The notes: generated by a model from the sequence alone, not told the origin. Shown: positions 1 through 6,201, numbered from the stretch's first letter. The stretch: 11,989 nt of DNA from DATHSY01 sp046729855 (GCA_046729855.1 JBKPHM010000067.1:1-11989), one strand, 5' to 3'. Numbers and translations: made by a program.

Positions 1-39
1 ACCCCCTTCCTGCGCGAGCATCGAGAGCATGCCTACCAT
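1..39 (-). CDS. 5' end of an unidentified protein, cut by the window edge
   Basis: An ATG on the minus strand at 39-37 is preceded by a good ribosome binding site (AAAGGGAGGA, about 42-51). Only 13 residues are visible (MVGMLSMLAQEGG), so the function cannot be judged. The two internal ATGs could also be starts, but the ribosome site favours the first. It reads in the same direction as the remnant and the HEPN-like gene upstream. The call rests on the ribosome site and open frame alone. Confidence 0.4.
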   Translation of the reverse strand, partial: MVGMLSMLAQEGG

Positions 40-111
40 CGGGTCCTCCCTTTCTGGGTTCGGCACGGCTAATACCCGCCCGAGCGCGGTCGCTACCGTG
101 GGGTCTCGGCG

Positions 112-351
112 CTACCAGCGTGAAGCGTCGGCCGGCGGAGGTGCCGGGTCCGGGCTGAGGGCGCCGAGGTCTGCCCTCGAACGCAACGTCGGGCCGAACG
201 GGATCGCCCTCCCGCGCCTGCAGCCAGCCGTCGGTCGTCGCGACGAGCAGACGACCGGCCGCATCCCAGTCGGCCCACTCGATACCCTCGAGGTGATGCG
301 GCGTGCCGTCGATCACGACATCGTATCGGCGGTCCTCGGTTCGTCGGGCAT
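112..351 (-). pseudogene. short frameshifted gene remnant
   Basis: Three pieces in two frames read as one protein-like sequence. It starts as MPDEPR from the ATG at 351, shifts near 335 to a frame reading YDVVIDGTPHHLEGIEW and then DWDAAGRLLVATTDGWLQ, and shifts back near 185 to DLGALSPDPAPPPADASRW and a TAG at 114-112. The first shift needs one missing base and the second one extra base (the G run at about 182-185). About 80 residues result. The middle part resembles a beta-propeller blade or the tail of a larger protein, but no family was recognised. The frame of the middle part is also that of the upstream HEPN-like gene after its stop, probably by chance. It may be a decayed gene tail, or an intact small gene with two sequencing errors. 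Confidence 0.4.
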
Positions 352-361
352 CGCCTGACGC

Positions 362-1240
362 CTAAGGATCGTCGAGTGGTCGGCCAACAAATTCGGCAGA
401 TTCGCGCCAGCCATAGCGCACGGTGCCCGACGAGTCGCGATACCAAGACTCCCCCCACGTCCGCGACATGTCCCATTCCCAGGCGACGGGCTGGCCCGGG
501 TGGAAGTGATCCCGCGTCGTCGGATAGGCACGAAGTTCCGGCTCCGATCGATCTGGCCGCTCGAACATTAGGACGACGGCGGTCACATCGGGTCTACGCC
601 GCGTTCCCTCCGCGTCGAAGTACACATCCAGATCTGTGTACAACACGGTCCTTCGTTCATGCGGCCATCGGTGCGTGAGTCGCAATAGCGACAGGCCGAC
701 GTCGAGTGCGCGCAGCACCTCTACGTCGGACACGTCGCCGCGACCGTGCACGATCGCGTTTCGGATGTCGCTGAAACCCTCATATGCCTTCGCGTATGCC
801 TCGGGCAATCCTGCGACGCGCACCAACTCGCGCGCCATCGCGCCGATGCCAGTCGGTCGCTCCGGGTAGTGGCCGACGGCCGCCAGTACCCGCCGCATCT
901 CCCGTTCGATTTCTGACGAAGCCAGCATGAGTCCGGCTCGCGGCGACGATGCCGCTGTTCGGAGAATCTCCGCCGCCATGTCTTCCTGTGCCTCATCGAC
1001 GAGCGCCATGTCAGCCTGTTCGACCTTCGCTGGCAGTGGCGTGGCCTCGAGCACTTCTGTCGTCAGTTGAAGCTCGGCGAGCCTTCGGTCCAATTCAATT
1101 TCGCCACCAGCGAACCGGGCTCTACGGATTCGTCGAATCAGGTCGCGGAGCGGGTCGCGGAAGAGCCACAAGGCAACGACCGCAACCAACGGCCACAAGA
1201 GGGCCGCCAGCCCGCGCAGCAGTTCAGCGAGGTCTCGCAT
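362..1240 (-). CDS. membrane-anchored protein with HEPN-like R-x4-H motif
   Basis: 292 residues from the ATG at 1240. The frame stays open to an ATG at 1309, but the shorter start places a single transmembrane segment (residues 6-26) right at the N-terminus. A basic stretch (28-42) follows, giving a probable cytoplasmic body. The helical middle (about 100-180) has IRNAIVHG with R160 and H165, matching the R-x4-6-H signature of HEPN domains, in which it can be an RNase active site; DUF4145-type proteins show a similar motif. The C-terminal part (200-292) is rich in Trp and Tyr and looks like a beta-sheet domain of unknown role. Family assignment is by motif only; the substrate is unknown. A toxin or defence effector is possible, but no antitoxin-like partner is visible next to it. 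Confidence 0.75.
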   Translation of the reverse strand: MRDLAELLRGLAALLWPLVAVVALWLFRDPLRDLIRRIRRARFAGGEIELDRRLAELQLTTEVLEATPLPAKVEQADMALVDEAQEDMAAEILRTAASSPRAGLMLASSEIEREMRRVLAAVGHYPERPTGIGAMARELVRVAGLPEAYAKAYEGFSDIRNAIVHGRGDVSDVEVLRALDVGLSLLRLTHRWPHERRTVLYTDLDVYFDAEGTRRRPDVTAVVLMFERPDRSEPELRAYPTTRDHFHPGQPVAWEWDMSRTWGESWYRDSSGTVRYGWRESAEFVGRPLDDP

Positions 1241-1268
1241 CCGCGTCGAATGCCTCGGTGTCGGCGTA

Positions 1269-1274
1269 ATTATG
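1269..1274 (-). promoter_or_regulatory. possible -10 box for the HEPN-like gene
   Basis: On the minus strand CATAAT matches TATAAT at five of six positions and lies 28 bases before the ATG at 1240. No convincing -35 box was seen at the expected spacing, so this is tentative. Confidence 0.3.
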
Positions 1275-1766
1275 CACGCAACCCAACGTCGCGACCATCG
1301 AGAGCACACTACGGCAGGCCGTCAGTCGAGCAGCGAGGCGCGCCTGAGCGCGAGCCCCATGGCTAATCCTTCGCGGGCGGGGCGCGCTGGCCCTGCCGAT
1401 TCCGGTGCCGGAACACGAGCGCGACGTCGCCGGGCCGTCGGCGCAGATCGACAGCCGTGCTTACGCGGCTGCGCCGCCCGCTTCGCGGTGATCGCTTTGC
1501 CACCTTACAACCACACACACCCATGTCGGACCCCCTTGGTTGTCGCCTGAACCCGACTCTCTGCGTGCAAACGCGAAAACAGGAATCTCCGGCCTGAGAG
1601 CCCTTCGACGAGTCGCCCGCGTCTTCCCGTGCCTGGAGACCGTCGGACCGCCACCGCCCCGGACGGGCCCGCGGCTGCCGGCCCCGATCCGAGGGAGGCA
1701 GATATGCCCGGAGCGGCGCCGCCTGCGCGCTCCCGCGCCCGGCATCACCGGGTGGCCGGACGCAGC

Positions 1767-1794
1767 GCGTTCTTCTCGACCTACACAAGAACGC
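1767..1794. repeat. 8-bp perfect inverted repeat downstream of tRNA-Arg
   Basis: GCGTTCTT at 1767-1774 and AAGAACGC at 1787-1794 are perfect complements around a 12-base loop. It lies 33 bases past the 3' end of tRNA-Arg. It has no T tract on either strand, so if it ends the tRNA transcript it is not a standard intrinsic terminator. It could instead be a protein-binding site. Confidence 0.5.
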
Positions 1795-1813
1795 ACTCGC
1801 CGAGCAGGTCCTC

Positions 1814-1825
1814 TGACCTGCGGAA
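1814..1825. repeat. left copy of 12-bp direct repeat flanking tRNA-Arg
   Basis: TGACCTGCGGAA, identical to the copy at 1904-1915. This copy ends one base before the discriminator base of tRNA-Arg, so the pair brackets the tRNA gene with a 90-base period. Confidence 0.85.
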
Positions 1826-1826
1826 G

Positions 1827-1900
1827 TGCGCCGGGCAGGACTCGAACCTGCGACCCGCTGCTTAGAAGGCAGCCGCTCTGTCCAACTGAGCTACCGGCGC
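1827..1900 (-). tRNA. tRNA-Arg(TCT)
   Basis: 74 bases on the minus strand. The acceptor stem GCGCCGG pairs with CCGGCGC, the discriminator is A, and the T loop is TTCGAGT. The anticodon loop CTTCTAA, closed by GCTGC/GCAGC, gives anticodon TCT, which reads AGA. The 3' CCA is not encoded, so it would be added by nucleotidyltransferase. AGA is a rare codon in GC-rich genomes. The gene stands alone. Confidence 0.96.
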
Positions 1901-1903
1901 TTG

Positions 1904-1915
1904 TGACCTGCGGAA
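1904..1915. repeat. right copy of 12-bp direct repeat flanking tRNA-Arg
   Basis: TGACCTGCGGAA, identical to 1814-1825. It falls in the leader of the tRNA-Arg transcript, between the -10 box and the mature 5' end. Confidence 0.85.
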
Positions 1916-1919
1916 ACGC

Positions 1920-1925
1920 ATCCTA
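1920..1925 (-). promoter_or_regulatory. -10 box for tRNA-Arg
   Basis: On the minus strand TAGGAT fits the TANNNT pattern and lies 19 bases before the mature 5' end at 1900, leaving a leader of about 12 bases. A perfect 12-bp palindrome (CGGTCGCGACCG, 1935-1946) sits just upstream, where a -35 box or regulator site could be. No recognisable -35 sequence was seen. Confidence 0.5.
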
Positions 1926-2085
1926 CCGCGGTCGCGGTCGCGACCGGGGCGAAACAGAGGACCGAAACACCAGGGCGACCTACGCGGAGCCGGCCACCGT
2001 CGATCTGCTAGCCCCTCCGACGGTGGGTGGTGGTTGGGCCGTGTGTCGCCTGTTTCAGCAACAGGATCGTGCGAGGAGGACCCGG

Positions 2086-2163
2086 ATGAGCTCTCGAGCG
2101 GAAGCGCCTATGTCTCACATCTCACCAAAGATCGCGACGCCCATCGCGTTATTGTCAAGGTGA
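2086..2163 (+). CDS. possible 25-residue short ORF
   Basis: The ATG at 2086 is preceded by GAGGAGGA at 2073-2080, an ideal ribosome site at ideal spacing. A small hairpin (2049-2065) lies just upstream. The product (MSSRAEAPMSHISPKIATPI and five more residues) matches nothing known. It could be a leader peptide for the TM protein 105 bases downstream, or chance. The only support is the ribosome site. Confidence 0.2.
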   Translation: MSSRAEAPMSHISPKIATPIALLSR

Positions 2164-2267
2164 CGATTTTCGATCGACCCGCCGAGACCTTGTGAGTAAT
2201 CGGGCCCTGGAACGGGAACGCTCGGGGAAGCGCGCGTGTTCGGCGCGACGCAGAGGGAGGGAATCGC

Positions 2268-2846
2268 ATGGAGACGTGGATCTGGGTCCTTATCATCGTG
2301 GGGATCGTCGTCGTCGTCGGGCTCGTGGCGTGGGCCGCGATGGTCGCGAGCCGCCGGCGAAGGACGGACACCCTGCGGACGCAGTTCGGTGACGAGTACG
2401 ACCGCGCCGTCCAGACCGCCGAGACGCCGCGCGAGGGCGAATCGGAACTCGAGCAGCGACGCCGTCGCGTTGAGATGCTCGATATCCGCCCGCTCGCACC
2501 CGGCACGCGGGCACGGTATGCCGAGGAGTGGCGGGGCGTGCAGGCGCGGTTCGTGGACGACCCGCAGGGCGCGCTCGCGGCAGCGGACGCGCTGGTCACT
2601 CAGGTGATGCGCGAACGCGGGTACCCGATGGACGACTTCGAGCAGCGTGCCGCCGACATCTCGGTCGACCATCCTCGGACGGTGACGAACTACCGTTCGG
2701 CGCACGACATCACGACGCGGATCGGTGACGAGGACGCCGATGCCGAGACCGAGGACATGCGGCAGGCGATGGTTCACTACCGGTCGCTGTTCGACGAGCT
2801 CCTCGAGGAGGCGGACGAGGCCGGCGAAGCTCGGACAACCGGATAG
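2268..2846 (+). CDS. conserved one-TM protein of unknown function
   Basis: 192 residues. The ATG at 2268 has AGGGAGGG at 2253-2260, a strong ribosome site. Residues 4-26 form one transmembrane segment followed by RRRR, so the C-terminal body should be cytoplasmic. The body is soluble and helical, with conserved-looking blocks: FGDEYDRAV (about 41-49), IRPLAPGTRARYAEEW (about 73-88), VQARFVDDP, RGYPMDDFEQRAADISVDHP, and a C-terminal RQAMVHYRSLFDELLEE. From memory, proteins of this layout occur widely in GC-rich soil bacteria and remain uncharacterised. No catalytic motif is evident. It lies about 95 bases upstream of the amidohydrolase, which has its own promoter-like site. A weak hairpin (AGCGA/TCGCT, 2845-2858) overlaps its stop. 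Confidence 0.88.
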   Translation: METWIWVLIIVGIVVVVGLVAWAAMVASRRRRTDTLRTQFGDEYDRAVQTAETPREGESELEQRRRRVEMLDIRPLAPGTRARYAEEWRGVQARFVDDPQGALAAADALVTQVMRERGYPMDDFEQRAADISVDHPRTVTNYRSAHDITTRIGDEDADAETEDMRQAMVHYRSLFDELLEEADEAGEARTTG

Positions 2847-2925
2847 CGATCGGTCGCTCCAGCGCGCCCGTCCGCCGGAGGGACCGCATCCGGGACCGCT
2901 CCCACGATACCCGCCGGTCTGCGGC

Positions 2926-2931
2926 TATCCT
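2926..2931 (+). promoter_or_regulatory. -10 box for a leaderless amidohydrolase transcript
   Basis: TATCCT ends 9 bases before the GTG at 2941 and no ribosome site is present, so the mRNA should begin at or very near the start codon. No clear -35 box is visible. Confidence 0.5.
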
Positions 2932-2940
2932 TCGGGCGCC

Positions 2941-4188
2941 GTGGAACAGACGACGATCGTTCGGACGGGGCGCCTGGTGGACACGCGCGCGGGCGAGGTC
3001 AAGCGCGACCGCCTCATCATGATCCGCGACGGCGTCGTCGAGCGCATCGCGGAGGACGACGGTCAGCTCCCTGACGACGCCCGCCTGATCGACCTGTCCG
3101 AGCACACGGTCTTGCCGGGGCTGATCGACTGCCACGCGCACCTGATCGGGCTGCACGAAGACGAGACCGGTACCGTCGACTACTCGCAGCAGCTGCTGCG
3201 GACCGGCGCACAGGAGGCCCTGGCGGGCGTCCGCAACGCCGGACTGACGCTCGAGGCCGGATTCACGACCGTGCGCGACGTCGGGACGTTCCGGGCGTTC
3301 ACCGATGTGGCGCTCCGCGACGCGATCGAGGCCGAGTGGGTCGACGGGCCGAGGATGCAGTGTGCGGGCGCGTACGTCACGGTGTCGGGCGGCGGCGGCG
3401 ACATCCCGCCGGCCGCACCGGACGTGCCGATCCCGCGCGAGCTCCGGTTCGGTGTCGCCAACTCGGTGGACGAGGTTCGCCAGCGGGTCCGCGAGATCCT
3501 CCACGGGGGCGCGGACCTGATCAAGGTGATCGCGACCGGGGCGGTGATGACGCGTGGGACCAGGCCAGGCACCCCCGAGTTCTCCGAGGCCGAGATCCGC
3601 GCAGCCGTCGAGGAGGCGGGACTCTACGGCGTGTACGTCGCGGCCCACGCGCATAGCGCCGAAGGGATCAAGCGCGCGATCCGGGCGGGGGTCCGCTCGA
3701 TCGAGCACGGGTCGCTGATCGACGACGAGGCGATCGACATGATGGGCGAACGCGGGACGTACCTCGTGGCCGACATCTTCGACGGCGACTGGATCGCGAC
3801 GGTCGGCGCCGAGCACGGGTGGCCCGACGAGATCCTTCGCAAGAACGAGGAGACGACGCAGTCGCAGCGCGATGGGTTCGCGAAGGCCGTCAAGGCGGGA
3901 GTCAAGGCGGCGTACGGGACCGACAGCGGGATCTATCCGCACGGCCTGAACGCCCGGCAGATGCCGTACATGGTCCGGTTCGGCATGACGTCGATGCAGG
4001 CGATGCAGAGCGCGACGACCGTCGCCGCCGAGCTGATGGGATGGCAGGATCGCGTCGGGTGGCTCGGCGCGGGGATGGCCGCCGACCTCGTCGCCGTGCG
4101 GGGTGACCCGGTGGACGACGTCGGCCTGCTTACGGACATGGCGTTCGTGATGAAGGCCGGGCGCGTCGTCCGGAACGACGAAGGGTAG
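2941..4188 (+). CDS. zinc-dependent amidohydrolase family protein
   Basis: 415 residues from the GTG at 2941; the frame is open further upstream but overlaps the previous gene. All metal and catalytic residues of a binuclear amidohydrolase (PF01979) are visible: HxH at H65/H67 in LIDCHAHLIG, the lysine expected to be carboxylated at K195 (ADLIKVIATG), H236 and H238 in AAHAHS, H256 in SIEHGS, and D328 in YGTDSG. N- and C-terminal strands (1-55 and 378-412) form the usual composite beta-sandwich. No signal peptide, so cytoplasmic. The closest known types are the Xaa-Pro/Xaa-Arg-Lys dipeptidase and imidazolonepropionase-like branches, so a dipeptide or cyclic amide substrate is likely but cannot be fixed from sequence. 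The start is chosen because a TATCCT box lies just upstream. The next gene follows after ten bases. Confidence 0.93.
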   Translation: MEQTTIVRTGRLVDTRAGEVKRDRLIMIRDGVVERIAEDDGQLPDDARLIDLSEHTVLPGLIDCHAHLIGLHEDETGTVDYSQQLLRTGAQEALAGVRNAGLTLEAGFTTVRDVGTFRAFTDVALRDAIEAEWVDGPRMQCAGAYVTVSGGGGDIPPAAPDVPIPRELRFGVANSVDEVRQRVREILHGGADLIKVIATGAVMTRGTRPGTPEFSEAEIRAAVEEAGLYGVYVAAHAHSAEGIKRAIRAGVRSIEHGSLIDDEAIDMMGERGTYLVADIFDGDWIATVGAEHGWPDEILRKNEETTQSQRDGFAKAVKAGVKAAYGTDSGIYPHGLNARQMPYMVRFGMTSMQAMQSATTVAAELMGWQDRVGWLGAGMAADLVAVRGDPVDDVGLLTDMAFVMKAGRVVRNDEG

Positions 4189-4198
4189 AGGTGAGGCC

Positions 4199-4633
4199 AT
4201 GAAGAACTGCCAGTACTGCGCGGAGGAGATCAAGGACGAGGCCATCAAGTGCCGCTGGTGCCTGAGCTGGCTCGTCGAGCAGCCACCGGCCGCGGCCACC
4301 ACGCCGCCGAGGGGCGTGGCGGAGACGCAGCCAGAGGCGCCCGAGGCGGCCGCGGCGACGACCCGGCTCGCGACGGCCACCACTTCAGGAGCGGCCCAGG
4401 GCGCCCAGCCCGGATCGATGCAGCCGGGCGGCGACCGGGTCGAGTTCACCCACACGGGAGAGCGGTACCTGCTCGGCTACGGACCCGACTACTTCGGGAT
4501 CTGGGACCGGCAGTCGCCGGCCACGCCGAGCGAGCGGTTTCCCAGGACCGACGACGGCTGGCGCCAGGCGTGGCAGCGGTACGTCGCGATCGAGTCCAAC
4601 TGGATGGACCTGAGGAGCGGTCAGCGCAGCTAA
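4199..4633 (+). CDS. zinc-ribbon protein with Pro/Ala linker and C-terminal domain
   Basis: 144 residues. The ATG at 4199 has GAGGTGAGG just upstream. The N-terminus carries two CxxC pairs (C4/C7 and C18/C21), a short zinc ribbon. Residues about 27-78 are a low-complexity linker of Ala, Pro, Thr and Gly. The C-terminal 60 residues look folded (GERYLLGYGPDYFGIWDRQ, then FPRTDDGW and QRYVAIE); I know this pattern from uncharacterised actinobacterial proteins but cannot name a domain. There is no transmembrane segment. It starts ten bases after the amidohydrolase stop and should share its mRNA. A role linked to that enzyme is possible but unproven. tRNA-Gly follows after 36 bases. Confidence 0.85.
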   Translation: MKNCQYCAEEIKDEAIKCRWCLSWLVEQPPAAATTPPRGVAETQPEAPEAAAATTRLATATTSGAAQGAQPGSMQPGGDRVEFTHTGERYLLGYGPDYFGIWDRQSPATPSERFPRTDDGWRQAWQRYVAIESNWMDLRSGQRS

Positions 4634-4653
4634 CCGAACCAGCCGGCGCTTGC

Positions 4654-4659
4654 TACCCT
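4654..4659 (+). promoter_or_regulatory. -10 box for tRNA-Gly
   Basis: TACCCT lies ten bases before the mature 5' end of tRNA-Gly and matches the TANNNT pattern of the other promoters here. Confidence 0.45.
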
Positions 4660-4667
4660 GACGCATC

Positions 4668-4745
<78 letters not shown>

Positions 4746-4815
4746 CGGCAGGGCGCGTTTCCGCTGGTGGGAGCCCGTTTCGGCGGTCGGTACCTGTCGC
4801 GTTGCCCACGGTCGT

Positions 4816-4995
4816 TTGCAGTCGATTCGGGGTCTTCCGCGGGACGGGACGCAGGCACAGACCATCGACGTCCTCGACTCCTTCCGGGAAGCCCTGCGGA
4901 CGCAGCGCCGATATGCAGATGAGGACATCGTCATGGACGTCATGGACGTCGTCGTTGGCTGGGTTTCCCCACATGCCAAGCTGAAGTTCGCGTAG
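4816..4995 (+). pseudogene. ORF tail inside the island, probably a remnant
   Basis: The frame ending at the TAG 4993-4995 reads convincingly as protein near its end: TIDVLDSFREALRTQ, then YADEDIVMDVMDVVVGW and SPHAKLKFA. It is acidic and helical. There is no ATG or GTG in the right place. TTG at 4816 is the only nearby start and has no ribosome site. Upstream the frame runs back into the tRNA and stops looking like protein. It is best read as the 3' end of a gene whose front was lost, or as a small ORF with an unusual start. No family recognised. It ends one base before the convergent helix-turn-helix remnant. Confidence 0.35.
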
Positions 4996-5137
4996 CTACC
5001 CGTCCCTGCGACTTCGCCCCTTATGTCGCCCGGAACCCTCGCTGCGCGCCCTCCTGATGACCTTGACGCGGGCGGCAATGGCCTGACGCGATAAGCCCAT
5101 GCTCGCGCGCGACGGCAGCCTGGCTCCGGCCGGTCAC
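4996..5137 (-). pseudogene. frameshifted small helix-turn-helix protein
   Basis: From a GTG at 5137, with GGGGGAG nine bases upstream, the minus strand reads TGRSQAAVAREHG. After a one-base shift near 5098 it reads LSRQAIAARVKVIRRARSEG and ends in a basic tail at TAG 4998-4996. Joined, this is a typical helix-turn-helix of about 47 residues, of the kind found at the front of IS481-like transposases and in small phage regulators. The extra base lies in the run CATGGGCTTA. The alternative is a 33-residue ORF starting at the ATG at 5100 with half the motif. If the shift is real the gene is dead; if it is an error this is a small DNA-binding protein of the island. Confidence 0.4.
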
Positions 5138-5265
5138 CGCGACTGACTCCCCCAATGCCGGAGATGCGCGGGGGATGGCCCGTTCGACCCGACGTATTCC
5201 TTCCAGTGCTGCCGTTGCACGCCTTCTGAGAAGACGGTAAGACGCCGCGAGGGAGGTGGGCGACC

Positions 5266-5658
5266 GTGAGCAGCGTGCCCTGTCCGTATTGCGGTCGGTT
5301 CGGCCACGGCCAGAGTTACCACGATCGGCGGAAGCGTCGCGTCTCGTGGGTGGTGGCGGCGATCATCGCGGTCGGCCTCGTCGGCTTGGCCGCGGAGCGT
5401 GTGTGGTCGGCCCGCGGGGAGGTAAGTCGGAGCGAGTTCGGGTCTGGTTGGCCCTTGACCGTCGAGGCGGGAACGCTTGCGTGCGAGGACGCAGGTGCCG
5501 TCACGTTCACGTCCGACGGGACGACGTACGCCGTCAACGGACCCGCTCAAGCTATGGACCGGTGGCCCGAGATCGACGCCATCTGGGCCGATGCTCCCGG
5601 TGGCTTCAAGAAGAATATCGGTCCTCTCGTTGATCGCGGGCTCGCTCTGTGTGACTAA
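5266..5658 (+). CDS. zinc-finger/TM/DUF2511 domain protein
   Basis: 130 residues from a GTG at 5266 with GAGGGAGGTGG (about 5249-5259) upstream. Residues 6-19 are a short C-x2-C-x4-H-x4-H cluster, a possible zinc site on the cytoplasmic side. Residues 26-44 are a transmembrane segment. Residues 54-129 should be outside the membrane and match DUF2511 (the YebY type): SRSEFGSGWPLTVEAGTLAC, then TYAVNG, IDAIWAD and a final GLALC. C73 and C129 sit where the family has its cysteine pair, so a disulfide is likely. The molecular role of DUF2511 is unknown. It is the best-preserved gene of the tRNA-Gly island and is probably cargo. Domain call is from memory of the family pattern. Confidence 0.85.
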   Translation: MSSVPCPYCGRFGHGQSYHDRRKRRVSWVVAAIIAVGLVGLAAERVWSARGEVSRSEFGSGWPLTVEAGTLACEDAGAVTFTSDGTTYAVNGPAQAMDRWPEIDAIWADAPGGFKKNIGPLVDRGLALCD

Positions 5659-5882
5659 CGGATCGGTCCGGCCGACCAGCAGCCGATGGACGACGCGCCC
5701 ACCGAGTCCCAGGACAACCGCTTCACGGTGGCGATCATCGGAGCACAAGCGTCCACATAGCCGGCGCCGTCCTCGCCGGCTCAGACGGCCTCTCGGTTCG
5801 TCCCCGGGGGCTCTTGCCCATTCTTGGCGTGCTCCCGGCCCCTAGGAAAGGCCCAGAATCGTCCATTGCGTATGCCCTGGTG
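5659..5882. other. gap between convergent island genes
   Basis: In the same frame as the DUF2511 gene but after its stop, an ORF from ATG 5686 to TAG 5760 encodes 24 protein-like residues (MDDAPTESQDNRFTVAIIGA at its start). It has no ribosome site and could be a remnant; confidence about 0.15. The hairpin at 5759-5781 follows directly. Nothing else was recognised. Confidence 0.4.
5759..5781. terminator. hairpin between convergent genes, possible terminator
   Basis: AGCCGGCG (5759-5766) and CGCCGGCT (5774-5781) form a perfect 8-bp GC-rich stem with a 7-base loop. It lies between the DUF2511 gene and the convergent 63-residue ORF, where a two-way terminator would be expected. There is no T tract on either side. 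Confidence 0.4.
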
Positions 5883-6074
5883 TCAGTTACCGGCGGAACA
5901 CGTCGAGCAGATCAGGGGCAGCCCGCGGTTGAGCTGTTCGGAAGTCTCGATCTCATGGCCGTGGTCCAAACACGAGGCCAGCGCGACCAGGGGTTCCTTC
6001 GGTGACGCGCCCGCCGCCGCCGGGGCGTCGTCGGTCTCCTCGTCTCGCAGATCAATTGGTCGCCACTCGCCCAA
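5883..6074 (-). CDS. 63-residue Cys/His protein in the island
   Basis: The start is a TTG at 6074, seven bases after GGAGG, which decides it; no ATG or GTG fits. The N-terminal half is acidic and Pro/Ala-rich. The C-terminal half has C35, H38 and H40 (SCLDHGHEIE) and ends with C56-x2-C59 (LPLICSTCSAGN). This spacing could bind one zinc ion. It has no transmembrane segment. The function is unknown; small zinc-binding proteins of this kind are common in phages and islands. The smooth amino-acid composition and ribosome site argue that it is real, while the plus-strand frames over the same stretch look random. Confidence 0.6.
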   Translation of the reverse strand: MGEWRPIDLRDEETDDAPAAAGASPKEPLVALASCLDHGHEIETSEQLNRGLPLICSTCSAGN

Positions 6075-6112
6075 CTATCGCCTCCGATTGGAACCGGCGG
6101 TGAGATGGCGTA

Positions 6113-6148
6113 GTGCCCCGCCAGGAAGGAGGAAAAAAGGCGGGGCAC
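6113..6148. repeat. 10-bp hairpin with purine-rich loop
   Basis: GTGCCCCGCC (6113-6122) and GGCGGGGCAC (6139-6148) are perfect complements. The 16-base loop on the plus strand is AGGAAGGAGGAAAAAA, all purine, with a perfect Shine-Dalgarno core. On the minus strand the loop reads as a T6 run followed by pyrimidines. It lies between the two small minus-strand ORFs. It may be a terminator, a structured RNA element or a protein site; the T run is inside the loop rather than after the stem, so it is not a standard terminator. Confidence 0.6.
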
Positions 6149-6201
6149 ACGCCTTTCGTCCGGCCGCGGCGGGACGTTCCGCGGAATGCCCTGCGGACGT
6201 C

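Larger units (their letters stand above)
1241..1826. other. 586-base gap with no convincing gene
   Basis: No ORF here looks clearly coding. The best candidate is a minus-strand ORF from an ATG at 1524 to a TAG at 1363, with AAGGGGG just upstream. It would make a very basic 53-residue protein (MGVCGCKVAKRSPRSGRR at its start) that was not recognised; confidence about 0.15. The gap also holds an 8-bp inverted repeat at 1767-1794. It may be old, decayed sequence between the tRNA and the HEPN-like gene. Confidence 0.5.
1901..2267. other. 367-base gap between tRNA-Arg and the TM protein gene
   Basis: It holds the tRNA-Arg promoter, the 1935-1946 palindrome, a small hairpin (CCTGTT/AACAGG, 2049-2065, 5-base loop) and one short ORF with a good ribosome site at 2086-2163. 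No clear promoter for the gene at 2268 was found. A longer plus-strand frame crossing the tRNA is spurious. Confidence 0.5.

Noticed and set aside
1363..1524. 53-residue basic minus-strand ORF
   Set aside because: It has a moderate ribosome site but Arg-rich composition, and no recognisable domain; not strong enough for a gene call.
1540..2163. 207-residue plus-strand ORF across tRNA-Arg
   Set aside because: Its centre is the antisense of the tRNA (GRTRTCDPLLRRQPLCPTEL), a well-known false protein. Only the last 25 codons, from 2086, have a ribosome site.
2710..4455. 581-residue minus-strand ORF
   Set aside because: Lies opposite the amidohydrolase and is rich in His, Arg and Asp, as expected for an antisense frame in GC-rich DNA. 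The plus strand shows all catalytic motifs.
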